From Veillonellaceae bacterium (GTDB lineage Bacteria; Bacillota; Negativicutes; Veillonellales; Dialisteraceae): a stretch of DNA of 64,000 nt. The notes beneath the pieces were generated by a model that worked only from the letters and a program-made list of their open reading frames with translations, was not told the origin of the DNA and did no database searches. The translations under genes were made by a program, and so were the position numbers. Shown piece after piece: positions 48,999-58,730 of this stretch. Numbering within the stretch: the stretch's first letter is position 1; the number at the start of each line of letters is the position of its first letter. The stretch covers positions 569,001 to 633,000 of the forward strand of contig DAJPGA010000001.1 in the NCBI GenBank assembly GCA_025992895.1, given 5' to 3'.

Positions 48999-50366
48999 TT
49001 GTATAAGAAATCAGATAAAGCAGAGCTGACCGTCAGGGATAAGATGCAACTTATCCTCGACATCGGACAGCTTATGATGGAAAACGGGGCCAGCAGCAAG
49101 CGTGTCGTCAGAGACATGCTCCGCGCCGCCGCTTACCTTGGCATTTACTGGGAAAACGTCCAGATCCACATCACATACAGCACCATCATGATCAATGTGG
49201 ACGACGGCGTCACGTCGGAAACCATGTTCCGCAAATGCTACAAGCACGGCGTCAACATGATGACGACGCTTCTTGCCAACCAGCTCAGCTGGGACGCACT
49301 GAAGAGCAATGAATCCTATCTCATCTACCGGAATCAGATGATGACCATCCAGCAGATGGCAAGGAAGAGGCTCTATCCCCAGTGGCTGACACTCTTCTGC
49401 ATCGGCATGGCATCCAGCGCCTTCTGCCTCCTCTTTGGCGGACACTGGTACGAAGCCCTCTATACCTTCATCGCCGCCGTCGTGGGCGCCTACGTCAAGA
49501 CACTCTGCGAACGATTCGGCGTCAATATTTACATCGGCATCGCTGCCAGCGCTTTCTTTGCGACCGCGACAGCCTACCTCACACTCTACATACCAGGGCC
49601 GCCCTGCTCGTGGCTGCCCGTCGTCGCCTGTGCGCTGACACTCATACCAGGCGTCCCGCTGATCAACTGCGTCGACGACTTCCTGTCGAACTACCTGAAC
49701 TCAGGCATGACGCGATTCACGCAGACCATCCTGGTCATGACTGCCATGACATTCGGCCTCTCCGCCGTCGCCGTCATGACAAGCGTCCCGAACTTCACCG
49801 GCGTCCGCATCGCGCCTGAAAGCCTCTATATCGCGCAGGCCCTCGCCGCCGCCATGGCAGCCGCCGGCTTCTGCGTCATGTTCAACATCCCGAAACGATA
49901 CATACCGCTCGCATGCTTAGGTGCCATCATTACCGTCGACATGAGAAACATCCTCATGATCGACTTCGGAACAGGCATGGCCACCGCCTCCTTCATCGGA
50001 GCCGCCACACTGTCCCTCTTCCTCTTGATTGTCGCACGCAACCTGCATGCCCCGGTATTCGTCCTGACCACACCGGCCATCATCCCATTGATCCCCGGCG
50101 TCCTCCTCTACCGCTTCCTCTTCGCCGTCATCCGTATCCATACACTGACCACGGATGAATTCATGTTCGCCATGCAAAACGGCGTCGAAGCCGCCCTCGT
50201 CATCCTGGGCATAGCCTTAGGAGCCACACTCCCCGACGTCATAGCCCACCAGTTCATCGACCGCTCCAAGAGAGAACGCTTGAGAAAAATCCTCGAAGAA
50301 AGAGATGGACAGGAAGCCGTCATCGAAGACGCCGCCAACCTCGACCACGCAAGCGAGAGAAGATAA
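48999..50366 (+). CDS. ThrE-family threonine/serine exporter
   Basis: 455 residues from TTG 48999, eight bases after GGAGGT. The N-terminal ThrE domain is cytoplasmic and hydrolase-like (GQLMMENGASSKRVVRDMLR at about 23-42), followed by about ten membrane helices in two blocks (first block ThrE, second ThrE_2-like with CVMFNIPKRYIPLACLGAII). PGPPCSWLPVVACALTLIPG near 205 is a family signature. It exports Thr and Ser or related amino acids. Fused two-block architecture, in place of two separate subunits. Confidence 0.88.
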   Translation: MYKKSDKAELTVRDKMQLILDIGQLMMENGASSKRVVRDMLRAAAYLGIYWENVQIHITYSTIMINVDDGVTSETMFRKCYKHGVNMMTTLLANQLSWDALKSNESYLIYRNQMMTIQQMARKRLYPQWLTLFCIGMASSAFCLLFGGHWYEALYTFIAAVVGAYVKTLCERFGVNIYIGIAASAFFATATAYLTLYIPGPPCSWLPVVACALTLIPGVPLINCVDDFLSNYLNSGMTRFTQTILVMTAMTFGLSAVAVMTSVPNFTGVRIAPESLYIAQALAAAMAAAGFCVMFNIPKRYIPLACLGAIITVDMRNILMIDFGTGMATASFIGAATLSLFLLIVARNLHAPVFVLTTPAIIPLIPGVLLYRFLFAVIRIHTLTTDEFMFAMQNGVEAALVILGIALGATLPDVIAHQFIDRSKRERLRKILEERDGQEAVIEDAANLDHASERR

Positions 50367-50380
50367 AAATTAGTGAAATA

Positions 50381-50421
50381 AAAAAACTGTGAAATCAGGA
50401 TTCCTGATTTCACAGTTTTTA
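50381..50421. terminator. Bidirectional terminator
   Basis: AAAAACTGTGAAATCAGG-ATTC-CCTGATTTCACAGTTTTT type stem of 17 bp between two convergent genes. Confidence 0.95.
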
Positions 50422-52242
50422 TTATGATTCTATTTTTCGTTCACCATGCAGCGTGCGGACATTGTCCTTCGTCCTGTCATAGGCTGGATTTCCAAGCGTG
50501 AGATTCGGCTCATTAATCGGAAGACTTTGGATACCCATGATTTCCGTCATGAAATTATAAACAAGATCATTGGTCCAGTAATCATTTTCCTGACCCTTCA
50601 GCGTTTCAAATAAGGCAGGATTGGCAGACCGGTAAGAATCAGAGAAATGAACAACAAATGGGATGCGGCTCATCTGATTCGTGAACTTTGTACTTTCATG
50701 GCCTTTTCCAAGATCAGGTTCCTCACCATGGTCAGAAAAATACACAAGCCCTTGGAAATGAGGATTGTCCTTGACCAGATCATAAATCCTGCTCAGAACA
50801 AAGTCCGTATAAAGGACCGCATTGTCATACTCATCTCGCTTCGTACCGGCCTCGTCAAATTTCTGATATACAGCAGGATAACGGTCTGCATAGGTCGTAT
50901 GCTCTCCCATTAAATGAAAGACAACTAACGCATTGTCCACATTTTTAAGATCAGGTGTCTTTATTGGCAATTCCTCATCAAGATAAGCTGTCTTTATGTT
51001 CGTGCCGACTTCACCATTCAGCCATACCTGATGCTTGGCCGTGGAAGCAATTTCTGCAACCGGCGTATCCCATGCACCATAACGTTCCTGGTTGCTGATC
51101 CAGTAAGTATCGAATCCGGCTGCATTGGCGATTTCAATCAGCGAATACGCTTTAGCCAGCGGCACCTGATTGTACTGATTCTTTTCACTCAAAGCATATG
51201 TCAGTACAGGAACCGTATGAGTATGGTTCGAATACGGATTTTTGAAAAGGAGAGTTCCCGGCTCCTTGGCAAACTGAGTCAGCCAGGGCGTCGTTTCACG
51301 CTGGTAACCGTAAGCAGACATATGGTTCCTCGTTTCGGATTCCCCGATGACAAGGACATAAATGCCTTTATGACTGGGCAGGACAGGGAGAGTACCTAAC
51401 GCATTGAGCCGCTGAATACGCTTTTCCTTATTTTGCGCAAACATCGTATAACTCTTAACCGAATCACGGACAGAAAGGACGATATGAGCCGGTTCATATT
51501 CTTTGGCTGCATAGGTTGTTTTTAAACCAAGCGCAAGCAGGACAATCATCGGAAGAATACCAAGCCATCCGTGCGGCGTCGAGGCAAAAGAAGGACGGTC
51601 CGTCACGCATACTGTGTATGCTGCTTTGAAAATCAGGACGGAAATAAGAAGGAAAGCGGCAACGGCTAATCCTATGTAGAAAGGATTCTGGCTCATCAGA
51701 TAAGCAATGGCCTCATCCTTATTTGTCTGGTAAATCGTCATGACGATATCCGGACGCAGGTAGTGCTGACTTAATGCAAAATAACCCCAGAGAACCAAGT
51801 TCGGCACTGCAAGAATTGCCAGGCTGATAAAAAGCCACGCACTGGATATGATACGGCCAGCCTTTATCTTTCCCGTAAGGGCAGCGGCATTCTCTATGCA
51901 AAGCCATACAAGGAGAATCGATCCCCAGATCGTACTCGCCAGAGAAATGTTCCCAAGGAATTCTCCTCCGCCTACCGCAACATGATCGATCAGCTTGATG
52001 ATAAGTCCGGCAGACAGGAACAGCATCATGCCTGCGTAAATGGCAAGGAATCTTTTCCTGTAATTCCAAAAATGCCCGGCAAGAGCGAAAATGACACCTC
52101 CGGATAAAATCCCTTTTAGTCCATGGAGATAAAGCCCTTCCTTTAAAAGAGAAACAAGACAGATGTTGATACACGCGTAAAGCGCCACAAATAAAGCGGC
52201 CTTCCCAAAATCCGCTTTTCTGCGACTAATAAATTGAACCAT
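50422..52242 (-). CDS. Phosphoethanolamine-transferase-type sulfatase-fold membrane enzyme
   Basis: 606 residues from ATG 52242 (AGGGAG eight bases upstream; longer frame unsupported). Four to five N-terminal membrane helices (to about 240), then a periplasmic alkaline-phosphatase/sulfatase domain. VLVIGESETRNHMSAYGY holds the nucleophile loop, VFHLMGEHTTY and YFSDHGEEPDLGKGHE the zinc ligands. EptA/EptC-like enzymes move phosphoethanolamine from phosphatidylethanolamine to lipid A or other envelope targets and give cationic-peptide resistance. A copy of the WYL-type operator with a -10 box lies 231 bp upstream, linking it to the 1-12 kb island. Confidence 0.9.
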   Translation of the reverse strand: MVQFISRRKADFGKAALFVALYACINICLVSLLKEGLYLHGLKGILSGGVIFALAGHFWNYRKRFLAIYAGMMLFLSAGLIIKLIDHVAVGGGEFLGNISLASTIWGSILLVWLCIENAAALTGKIKAGRIISSAWLFISLAILAVPNLVLWGYFALSQHYLRPDIVMTIYQTNKDEAIAYLMSQNPFYIGLAVAAFLLISVLIFKAAYTVCVTDRPSFASTPHGWLGILPMIVLLALGLKTTYAAKEYEPAHIVLSVRDSVKSYTMFAQNKEKRIQRLNALGTLPVLPSHKGIYVLVIGESETRNHMSAYGYQRETTPWLTQFAKEPGTLLFKNPYSNHTHTVPVLTYALSEKNQYNQVPLAKAYSLIEIANAAGFDTYWISNQERYGAWDTPVAEIASTAKHQVWLNGEVGTNIKTAYLDEELPIKTPDLKNVDNALVVFHLMGEHTTYADRYPAVYQKFDEAGTKRDEYDNAVLYTDFVLSRIYDLVKDNPHFQGLVYFSDHGEEPDLGKGHESTKFTNQMSRIPFVVHFSDSYRSANPALFETLKGQENDYWTNDLVYNFMTEIMGIQSLPINEPNLTLGNPAYDRTKDNVRTLHGERKIES

Positions 52243-52455
52243 TATGCATACTCCCTGTGCATATAATTTTATGCAGTATATGTATACCTTCCCAATTGCA
52301 TACATACACTGTATATAAATAGTACAATTATACAATATTTGTACAGTACTGGATATCGTAGCACTACGTTTGGTTATTGTCAATTTGCCAATAACGCAAA
52401 AGATACGGGGCAATATAAGTAGATGTATTCATATTGAAATAAATGTAGCATTTCT
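52243..52455 (-). other. Long structured leader of the pEtN-transferase gene
   Basis: About 207 nt of predicted untranslated leader with several dyads: GTTATTG-N9-CAATAAC, GTACAAATATTGTATAATTGTAC and TGCATA-TAATTT-TATGCA close to the ribosome binding site. There is no terminator T run. Post-transcriptional control is possible. Confidence 0.4.
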
Positions 52456-52488
52456 ATTATATGAAAGTACTGTGACAATCCAGTGTCC
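52456..52488 (-). promoter_or_regulatory. WYL-type operator and -10 box ahead of pEtN-transferase gene
   Basis: TGACA-ATCCAG-TGTCC at 52473-52488 and perfect TATAAT at 52456-52461, again 11 bp apart. The centre ATCCAG is identical to the operator of the RiPP cassette 50 kb away. Confidence 0.75.
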
Positions 52489-52546
52489 GGCTCAATTTGA
52501 AGTGGAGTTTTTTGTATAGATTTATATGCAAAAATTGATATTAAAG

Positions 52547-52570
52547 AAAAAACGCCAGCGAAAGCTGGCG
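52547..52570 (-). terminator. Terminator of PIG-L deacetylase gene
   Basis: CGCCAGC-GAAA-GCTGGCG, six Ts on the minus strand. Confidence 0.92.
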
Positions 52571-52588
52571 GGGAGAATTTTGCTGCGT

Positions 52589-54262
52589 TTATTTCTTTGC
52601 TCTTTCTTTTTTAGCTTCTTTACGGAGTGCATGATGCTGAGATTTCTGGCGGAACCTTTCAAATGTATTTTTCCAACGATCCAGTTTCTGATGGAAACGT
52701 AAAGAGCGGAGAGCAGCGGAAGAGCCCGGAGCAAAAACGGCTTCATCCCAAATGTCTGGATGCTCTGTAAGAAAAGCACAGATGGTAATCGGTTTCTTTA
52801 GTCGATTCAGCTCTTCTTGGATTTGCCCGATGCTTGATGGACTTCCGTTCATTTCCCAGGATACATCATCATCCGAGCCATAAGTCCATGCAGAAATCTT
52901 GGGCTTTTCACCAGGCCAAACGGTCCAGTCATAAGCAAAGTTTCCATCGGCAAGAATATGGATCATTGAAGCAGTATCTTCTTCTTCATAGAGTTCAAGT
53001 TCTGTGAGACCAGGAGTGGATCCTTCTGCTTCATTGATGGTAAATTCCACCCAGTCTACAGATTTCTGCACTTCGATGGAAAAGTCATTAGGGAGGCCGT
53101 TCTTTCGGAATGGTCCTGTGCGGAATTCATATCCTGTACTGAACCGAAGCGTACCGTCAAGGATGCGGCTTTCCGTATCAATGTTCCCATAGAGAACCGC
53201 TTCGCGGATGGTCACCGGATGGGTAAATGTAAGGCGGCAGGTTTTTACTTTGTCATCTTCGGGAGGTGCCCAGAGGCAGTCATCCATCGGCATGGCGGGC
53301 TTTGCCATGTCTGAACTGCCCAGAAGGAGAAAGTCATTCAGATACTTGATATTTCCAGAGGATGCTGAAACAGCAGCCTGCATGGAGAGATTATCCGTGC
53401 GGCGTTTCCAGAAGACCTGATCACCATTGGCGATCTTAGCGGCATATCGGTAGCCTTTTTGTGATACGTGACAGCAAAAAGCCTTATGAATGAGGTTATC
53501 AGAAAGAAGAGGCCTTCTGCATTCCTCGGGAACAGGAAGCCTGATTCTCTCATCCCATGCATAGGCAGGATTTGACGTTTCCCAGGAAGGTTCGGGAAGA
53601 TTATCCCGTGCGAAAACGGTGGACAGCATGTGAGGCGCATAGAAATCCGGTACGGATTCAAAAGCGGTCTTATAAGCAAATCCTTTGAAAATGACAGGGA
53701 AATATTCATTTCCCGGGCGCTGAAGGATCCGTCCCATAGCTGTCTCGAAGGCAGCCGAACAGGCACGATGATCCGGATGGACGTCATAATCAATGCAGAG
53801 AATGGCATCCGGCTTATGAGCAAGGACGACATCTTCCATATCCTGAATCATGCCTTCCCGCGTGAAAGGACGGTGGAATCCATGTGCTGCCATACAGAAA
53901 TCAGGAGCAGCTTTTGTCCCGTACGTTTCATGGCGGCCGCGAACGGTAATTGGTTCATTTAGACCGTATATGTAAGGGTCAGATTCCCCATAACGCCCTC
54001 CATCCGGATAGCCAAGGAATATGACATCATCCTCCTTGACGCCTAATGTTTTCAGTGCCTTTACAGCTTCTCTCCTCCGGATATCTGGCGTATATAAATC
54101 ATCGCCCCATGTGGAGAAAACGCAGATAACGTGAACCCCTTCCAGAATGGCGCCGTGAATCGTTGATCCGGCAACGTTGATTTCATCATCCTCATGAGGG
54201 ATGACGACCATCAATGTCTTTCCTCTGAAGATGGATGTATATGAAAATGAACTGTCAGCCAT
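52589..54262 (-). CDS. PIG-L/LmbE-family deacetylase with C-terminal domain
   Basis: 557 residues. The N-terminal PIG-L fold has the zinc motif IPHEDDEIN (21-29), FSTWGDDLYTPDIRRREA and the third ligand in YDVHPDHRACSAAF (about 158-171). These enzymes remove acetyl groups from GlcNAc-containing glycans or glycolipids. Residues from about 330 form a beta-rich discoidin-like domain that ends in a basic helical tail. No signal peptide, so it is probably cytoplasmic and acts on precursors. Located in a surface-glycan locus between two pEtN-transferase-type genes, both transcribed in the same direction. Confidence 0.85.
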   Translation of the reverse strand: MADSSFSYTSIFRGKTLMVVIPHEDDEINVAGSTIHGAILEGVHVICVFSTWGDDLYTPDIRRREAVKALKTLGVKEDDVIFLGYPDGGRYGESDPYIYGLNEPITVRGRHETYGTKAAPDFCMAAHGFHRPFTREGMIQDMEDVVLAHKPDAILCIDYDVHPDHRACSAAFETAMGRILQRPGNEYFPVIFKGFAYKTAFESVPDFYAPHMLSTVFARDNLPEPSWETSNPAYAWDERIRLPVPEECRRPLLSDNLIHKAFCCHVSQKGYRYAAKIANGDQVFWKRRTDNLSMQAAVSASSGNIKYLNDFLLLGSSDMAKPAMPMDDCLWAPPEDDKVKTCRLTFTHPVTIREAVLYGNIDTESRILDGTLRFSTGYEFRTGPFRKNGLPNDFSIEVQKSVDWVEFTINEAEGSTPGLTELELYEEEDTASMIHILADGNFAYDWTVWPGEKPKISAWTYGSDDDVSWEMNGSPSSIGQIQEELNRLKKPITICAFLTEHPDIWDEAVFAPGSSAALRSLRFHQKLDRWKNTFERFRQKSQHHALRKEAKKERAKK

Positions 54263-54338
54263 ATGAACCTCCTGATGAAGGAAAGATATAATCTTCCCAT
54301 GGTGATTTAATTATAGCAAAGGCGGGGATAAATGAAAC

Positions 54339-54377
54339 AAAAAAACGAACGAACCCGGAAAGGCTCGTCCGTTTTTT
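54339..54377. terminator. Terminator of split sulfatase-fold gene
   Basis: ACGAACGAACC and GGCTCGTCCGT imperfect arms, seven Ts on the minus strand and six on the plus strand. Confidence 0.82.
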
Positions 54378-54380
54378 ATT

Positions 54381-56246
54381 TCACTTTATATCGTGCAGGG
54401 ATGGATCATTTGCTACAATCCATTTTCCATTTACTGCCAAAGCCTGATCTGCGTTTAAAGAATAAAGAGGGGAGGTGAGATCATACGTGGGAGAATAGTC
54501 ATTATTTGGTGCTTGGATAAGACCACACATGGTATCAAAGAGAAGATCATTGGTAAAAATCTTTTCTCTGTTATTACGAAGTGCTTTGGCCGTATTCGGA
54601 AAAGCAGTTTCATACTCAGGGGATAAATAGAAAAATAAAGGAATGTGCAGCATAGACCATGTGACGTGCCCTTCACCGTGACCATATTTCATATCTTCTC
54701 CATGATCGGAAAGATAAGCCATGGCTGTCATATGAAGATTTTCTTTCGAGTAGTTGAAGATATTTTTGAGAACATAATCTGTATAATCTACAGTTGTTGC
54801 ATAATCATTCTCCGTTTCATCAGCGCCGGGAAGAGACAGATAGGGCCAGTCGTCAGGAATGCGGCTGTCGTATTTAGCATGGCTGCCCATGAGATGAAGG
54901 ACTATAAAATGATTGCCGTTTCTCGGTACTTTTTTAAGGAGAGAAATGAGATCAATATCAGCTCCTTCGGCATGTGTAGTCCATAACGTATGATCAGCAC
55001 CGGATGAAACGAGATCCACACTAGGGTTGCCGGCTCCCAACTGACGGTGATTGCTGATTCACCAGGTGTCGTAACCTGCTTTCTTAGCAACATCAAGCAG
55101 TGTGACAACCTGACCAATTTCTTTTTCGTTATACTGATTAATACCGGTCAAAGCCATGGAGAGTGCGCCAGCAGTTGCTGGGAAATTGGTATAAGCATGG
55201 TTAAAGAGATAAAAATCTTTATTTTCTTTTTCAGAGGTAAGCCAGGGCGTCGTATCAACAGGAAGAGAAGGGGTGAATGCAGTCATTAAGTCGCTTGTCT
55301 CGCTCTCTCCGATGACTAAAAGAACAGTGCCTGGAACACGGGATGCAAGAGTATTATTTATGCCATTTGCTAAGACCAGCTTAGCGGCATTGATAGTGTG
55401 TAATTTTTTTGCATCACGAATGCTGTGGATGTATGCCTGCGACAATTGGTAGTCAAGAACAGGAAACGAACGTGGAATCCAATGACGAACATTGATGATC
55501 CCAGCTGCAAAAAGAAGAACAGAAAGGGCAATGATCCATTTTGGCCATTTCGCGGATGACATTCCACCGTTTTTTATGTTGCGGACAAGAAGTGTAATCG
55601 TTGGCACAAATAAAACAAGAAGGAGAATAACACCGAGGCAAAGTGTCTTCACGCTGATAAAGGATTTGAGAAATCCAATCGCTTCAGAAAGATGAGTCTG
55701 TACAAAAGGAAGAAAATCAGCCGTAGCAAACGTACTGCCATAAATGAGGAAGTATGAGAAATATATCAAAGCGCAAATGATTTGGAATGTTGTGATGAGA
55801 AAGGTGCCTATGGCAATCAGGATGGATAAAGGGCGTCTTGCTTTTTGCTGCCAGAATGCAGTAATGACAGAAATGCTCAAGAATCCCAGTGCTTCCATAA
55901 CATATGGATTTAAAAGATGACGGAAATCCGGGTCACGATTTCCGCTTCCAGTACCGATTACATAAGGGAAAACAAGCATTAAAGCAAGAAATCCGGGGTA
56001 TGCCGCATGCCAGAGACGCCCGCGAATATCCTGACCACAAGTTAGTTCCAGCAAAAATATAGTTACGAAAGTTAATAAAGCATCCCTTAAACTGAGGTTC
56101 CATTCCCACAGAAATTTAATTCCGGTGAATGCAAACCAGCCCCAAAGGACTGCTGTAAAAATAATGGAAACTAAACAATACCACGCAGCATCTTTTTTAG
56201 TTATATTTCGAACAGATAGGATTTCGCCTATATCTTTTTTCAGCAT
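54381..56246 (-). pseudogene. Sulfatase-fold membrane transferase split by in-frame TGA at a conserved Trp
   Basis: One frame of 621 sense positions, interrupted only by TGA at 55059-55061. Before it: eight or so membrane helices, then VLLVIGESETSDLMTAF with the nucleophile loop. The break follows KKAGYDTW and precedes ISNHRQLGAG; the paralogue at 50.4 kb reads NAAGFDTYWISNQERYG, so the TGA lines up with its Trp. After the break come IVLHLMGSHAKYDSRIPDDW and YLSDHGEDMKYGHGEGH with intact metal ligands. Start ATG 56246 follows AAGGAGG. Everything but this codon looks functional. Nonsense mutation or Trp readthrough are both possible. Likely role: adding phosphoethanolamine or glycerol phosphate to an envelope glycan. 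Confidence 0.8.
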
Positions 56247-56481
56247 TCAGATTCCTCCTTAAGATATACGCATTTATCATACCACATTACATAGAAATGA
56301 ATCTTCATAAGTGAAAGATTTGAAGTGCGGAAAACGCAATATGCTTTAGGCGCCGTATATTCTCATGGAAAAAGGAAGATTCTCTATGTATAATATAAAT
56401 AGGTATTTTTTACTTTAAACGGATTTTGTGAGTCATAAAGCAACAGTAATTTTGATGTAATGACAACTACTGCTGTGTTCA

Positions 56482-56531
56482 TATACAATATGAATGCTTG
56501 AGAAAGCATTTTATATTGTATGCTTTCTCAT
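56482..56531 (+). promoter_or_regulatory. Alternative hairpins in GT8 leader
   Basis: ATGCTT-GAGA-AAGCAT, extended by TACAATAT/ATATTGTA, competes with GAGAAAGCAT-N10-ATGCTTTCTC, a perfect 10-bp stem ending just before the ribosome binding site. Segment GAGAAAGCAT can pair either way but not both. Confidence 0.55.
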
Positions 56532-56555
56532 ATGATTAAGGAGTTTAATTAACTT

Positions 56556-57539
56556 ATGGAAAATGTACTTCTTCATGCTGTGAAAGATACGGTCTTTATT
56601 GGCGGAGAGCCTGAGAAAGATGCCTTTCATATTGCGCTGACCGGGACAGCAGACTATATTCCGCATATGGGTGTTGTGGCTTTGACGGTGCGTGAGCATA
56701 ATAAGGATCTCCCGCTTTGTTTTCATTTCTTTGTGAATCAGCTTGTGGATGAAGAGAAAAAGCATTTGGAGGAAATGGCGTTGATTACAGGATGCCCTGT
56801 GCAGGTTCATCTGATCGATGACAGAGCATTCAAGACTCTGCTTCTTTCAGATGGCAATCCTGCTTTCTTCTATCGTTTCCTGGTAGCACCGACACTGGCG
56901 CCTTTGACAGATCGTGGGCTTTACCTGGATGGGGATATGATGTGCCGAGGATCGCTTCGTTACCTGAAAGAACTCGACTTTGGAGATAAGATTGTTGTCG
57001 TCGTATCGGACAGAAATGAAAAAGCACAGATGAAACGCATGCATACAAGTCGTTATTTCAATGCAGGTATGATGCTGATGAACCTCGGTCCGTGGATGGA
57101 GCAGGGCTGCTTTGATGACATTGTCCGCCGTGCGCAGGAAAATGTAAAGCGTGTAGGCAACCGTCTTTCTCATCATGATCAGGATATCCATAATGAGATG
57201 CTGGATGGTAAGTGTCTCTATATTGAAAAGAAATATAACTACCTCTACAACTTGGATCGCCAGTCATTGTTCAAGAAACAGCCAGTGAATGAAGATTATA
57301 AGAATCAGGTCATCATTCATTTTGCCGGGCATGCTAAGCCATGGCACAGTTGGGTCCAGGGATGGCCGGTTGTGAAAGAATATGCTGCTATCCAGAAATC
57401 TTCGCCCTGGAAAGACGTACCTCTTGTTCCTCCGAAGGGGACAAAGAACCTTCATCAGGCAGCAAGAACAGCACGCATGAATGGCCAGTATGGTGCTATG
57501 ATTGGTTGGTATTTGAAGTATTTTGCCGCAAAACTGTAA
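56556..57539 (+). CDS. Glycosyltransferase family 8
   Basis: 327 residues. GT-A fold with retaining mechanism. FYRFLVAPTL, then the metal-binding DGD in GLYLDGDMMC (about 121-130), FNAGMMLMNLGPW (about 168-180) and IIHFAGHAKPWHS near the C-terminus, all typical of GT8 galactosyl or glucosyl transferases that build LPS outer core (WaaI/WaaJ type). ATG 56556 lies 12 bases after AAGGAG, an unusually long gap. The leader contains two competing hairpins. First gene of the rightward glycan cluster. Confidence 0.9.
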   Translation: MENVLLHAVKDTVFIGGEPEKDAFHIALTGTADYIPHMGVVALTVREHNKDLPLCFHFFVNQLVDEEKKHLEEMALITGCPVQVHLIDDRAFKTLLLSDGNPAFFYRFLVAPTLAPLTDRGLYLDGDMMCRGSLRYLKELDFGDKIVVVVSDRNEKAQMKRMHTSRYFNAGMMLMNLGPWMEQGCFDDIVRRAQENVKRVGNRLSHHDQDIHNEMLDGKCLYIEKKYNYLYNLDRQSLFKKQPVNEDYKNQVIIHFAGHAKPWHSWVQGWPVVKEYAAIQKSSPWKDVPLVPPKGTKNLHQAARTARMNGQYGAMIGWYLKYFAAKL

Positions 57540-57677
57540 TGGCGGAGTTCCTTCGGACAAACCGTTGATTGTTAGGGGATTTAAAGTAATTTCTTGGATT
57601 TAGACTTCTACGAGATCTAAATTGTCTAATTCATAAAAGTATAAAAATCTCAATGGGGGCGTAGGAGAGGAGAATTT

Positions 57678-58697
57678 ATGGAAACGGATTTGGTGTCAAT
57701 CATTGTTCCTGTCTATGATGCAGAACAGTTTCTTGACCGCTGTATAGAAAGCGCGCTCCACCAGACATATCAAAATCTTGAAATCGTCTTGGTGGATGAT
57801 GGTTCACCGGATCGTTGCGGGGATATATGTGATCGACATGCCAAGGAAGACAATAGGATTGTTGTCATTCATCAGGAAAATGCAGGGCCGTCGGCTGCAA
57901 GAAATACTGGTCTGGATGCTGCAAAGGGTGACTTTATTTATTTTCTCGATTCAGATGACTATATAGATCTAAATACGATTTCTGTTTTGGTCGACACTGC
58001 CAAGAATGAAGATGCCGATATTGTTATTTCCGGCCATTATCGGGTGGAATCTAGTGGGGAAATTCGTGATGACGCTGCGGTCTGGCCAGAGATTCATTCA
58101 ACTGAAGAAGCGAGACTGGCTGTGCTTAGAAATAAAATTCCCAATTTTGTCTGCAGCAAGCTCTTCCGTAGCTGGATTTGGAATGATTTACGATTTCCTG
58201 TTGGTGTTGTTATGGAGGACATGTATGTCATAGGTAAGGCAATGTATATTGCCAATAAGGTTGTTGTCAGAAAGAATCCGCTCTATTACTACAGTCATGA
58301 AAATGCGGGGAGTATTACTAGTATTTCGGGTACTGGATATCTGAAAATACGTTATGGTAAGTACTTAGCCTGGAGAGAACATGAAAAACTCGCACTCCTT
58401 TATGCCCCGAAATATGCTGAAGAGTGTGCAGCTAAGGCTTTGCATGCAGCGATTCGTTCCTATTATTTGAATGAAAGATTTCCTATTCTAACAGAGGTTC
58501 AAATTCAGGATATTCATGACTATGTGATCGGTCATAAAGATATACCTATGAGTTTTATTATGAATTTGATGAAAAATATGATCCTGAATAACAGTGCATT
58601 TATAACTATTTTCGGCGGAATTCAGGGGAAACTCGTTGAGTGGCAGTGCAGACGACGCGAGGCAAGAATCAGGAGTCATCCCAAAGTGGTAAAATAA
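57678..58697 (+). CDS. Glycosyltransferase family 2 (copy 1)
   Basis: 339 residues. LVSIIVPVYDAEQFLDRCIE at the N-terminus, VLVDDGSPDRCGDICD and FLDSDDYID (about 95-103) give the GT-A nucleotide-sugar-binding fold with the DxD-type motif. The C-terminal 120 residues are helical and basic, fitting peripheral membrane attachment. Inverting transfer to a lipid-linked oligosaccharide is expected. ATG 57678 follows AGGAG. Paralogue of the gene at 60 kb. Confidence 0.92.
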   Translation: METDLVSIIVPVYDAEQFLDRCIESALHQTYQNLEIVLVDDGSPDRCGDICDRHAKEDNRIVVIHQENAGPSAARNTGLDAAKGDFIYFLDSDDYIDLNTISVLVDTAKNEDADIVISGHYRVESSGEIRDDAAVWPEIHSTEEARLAVLRNKIPNFVCSKLFRSWIWNDLRFPVGVVMEDMYVIGKAMYIANKVVVRKNPLYYYSHENAGSITSISGTGYLKIRYGKYLAWREHEKLALLYAPKYAEECAAKALHAAIRSYYLNERFPILTEVQIQDIHDYVIGHKDIPMSFIMNLMKNMILNNSAFITIFGGIQGKLVEWQCRRREARIRSHPKVVK

Positions 58698-58730
58698 GTA
58701 ATCAATATAGACGAAAAGGGAGAGCGGGAC

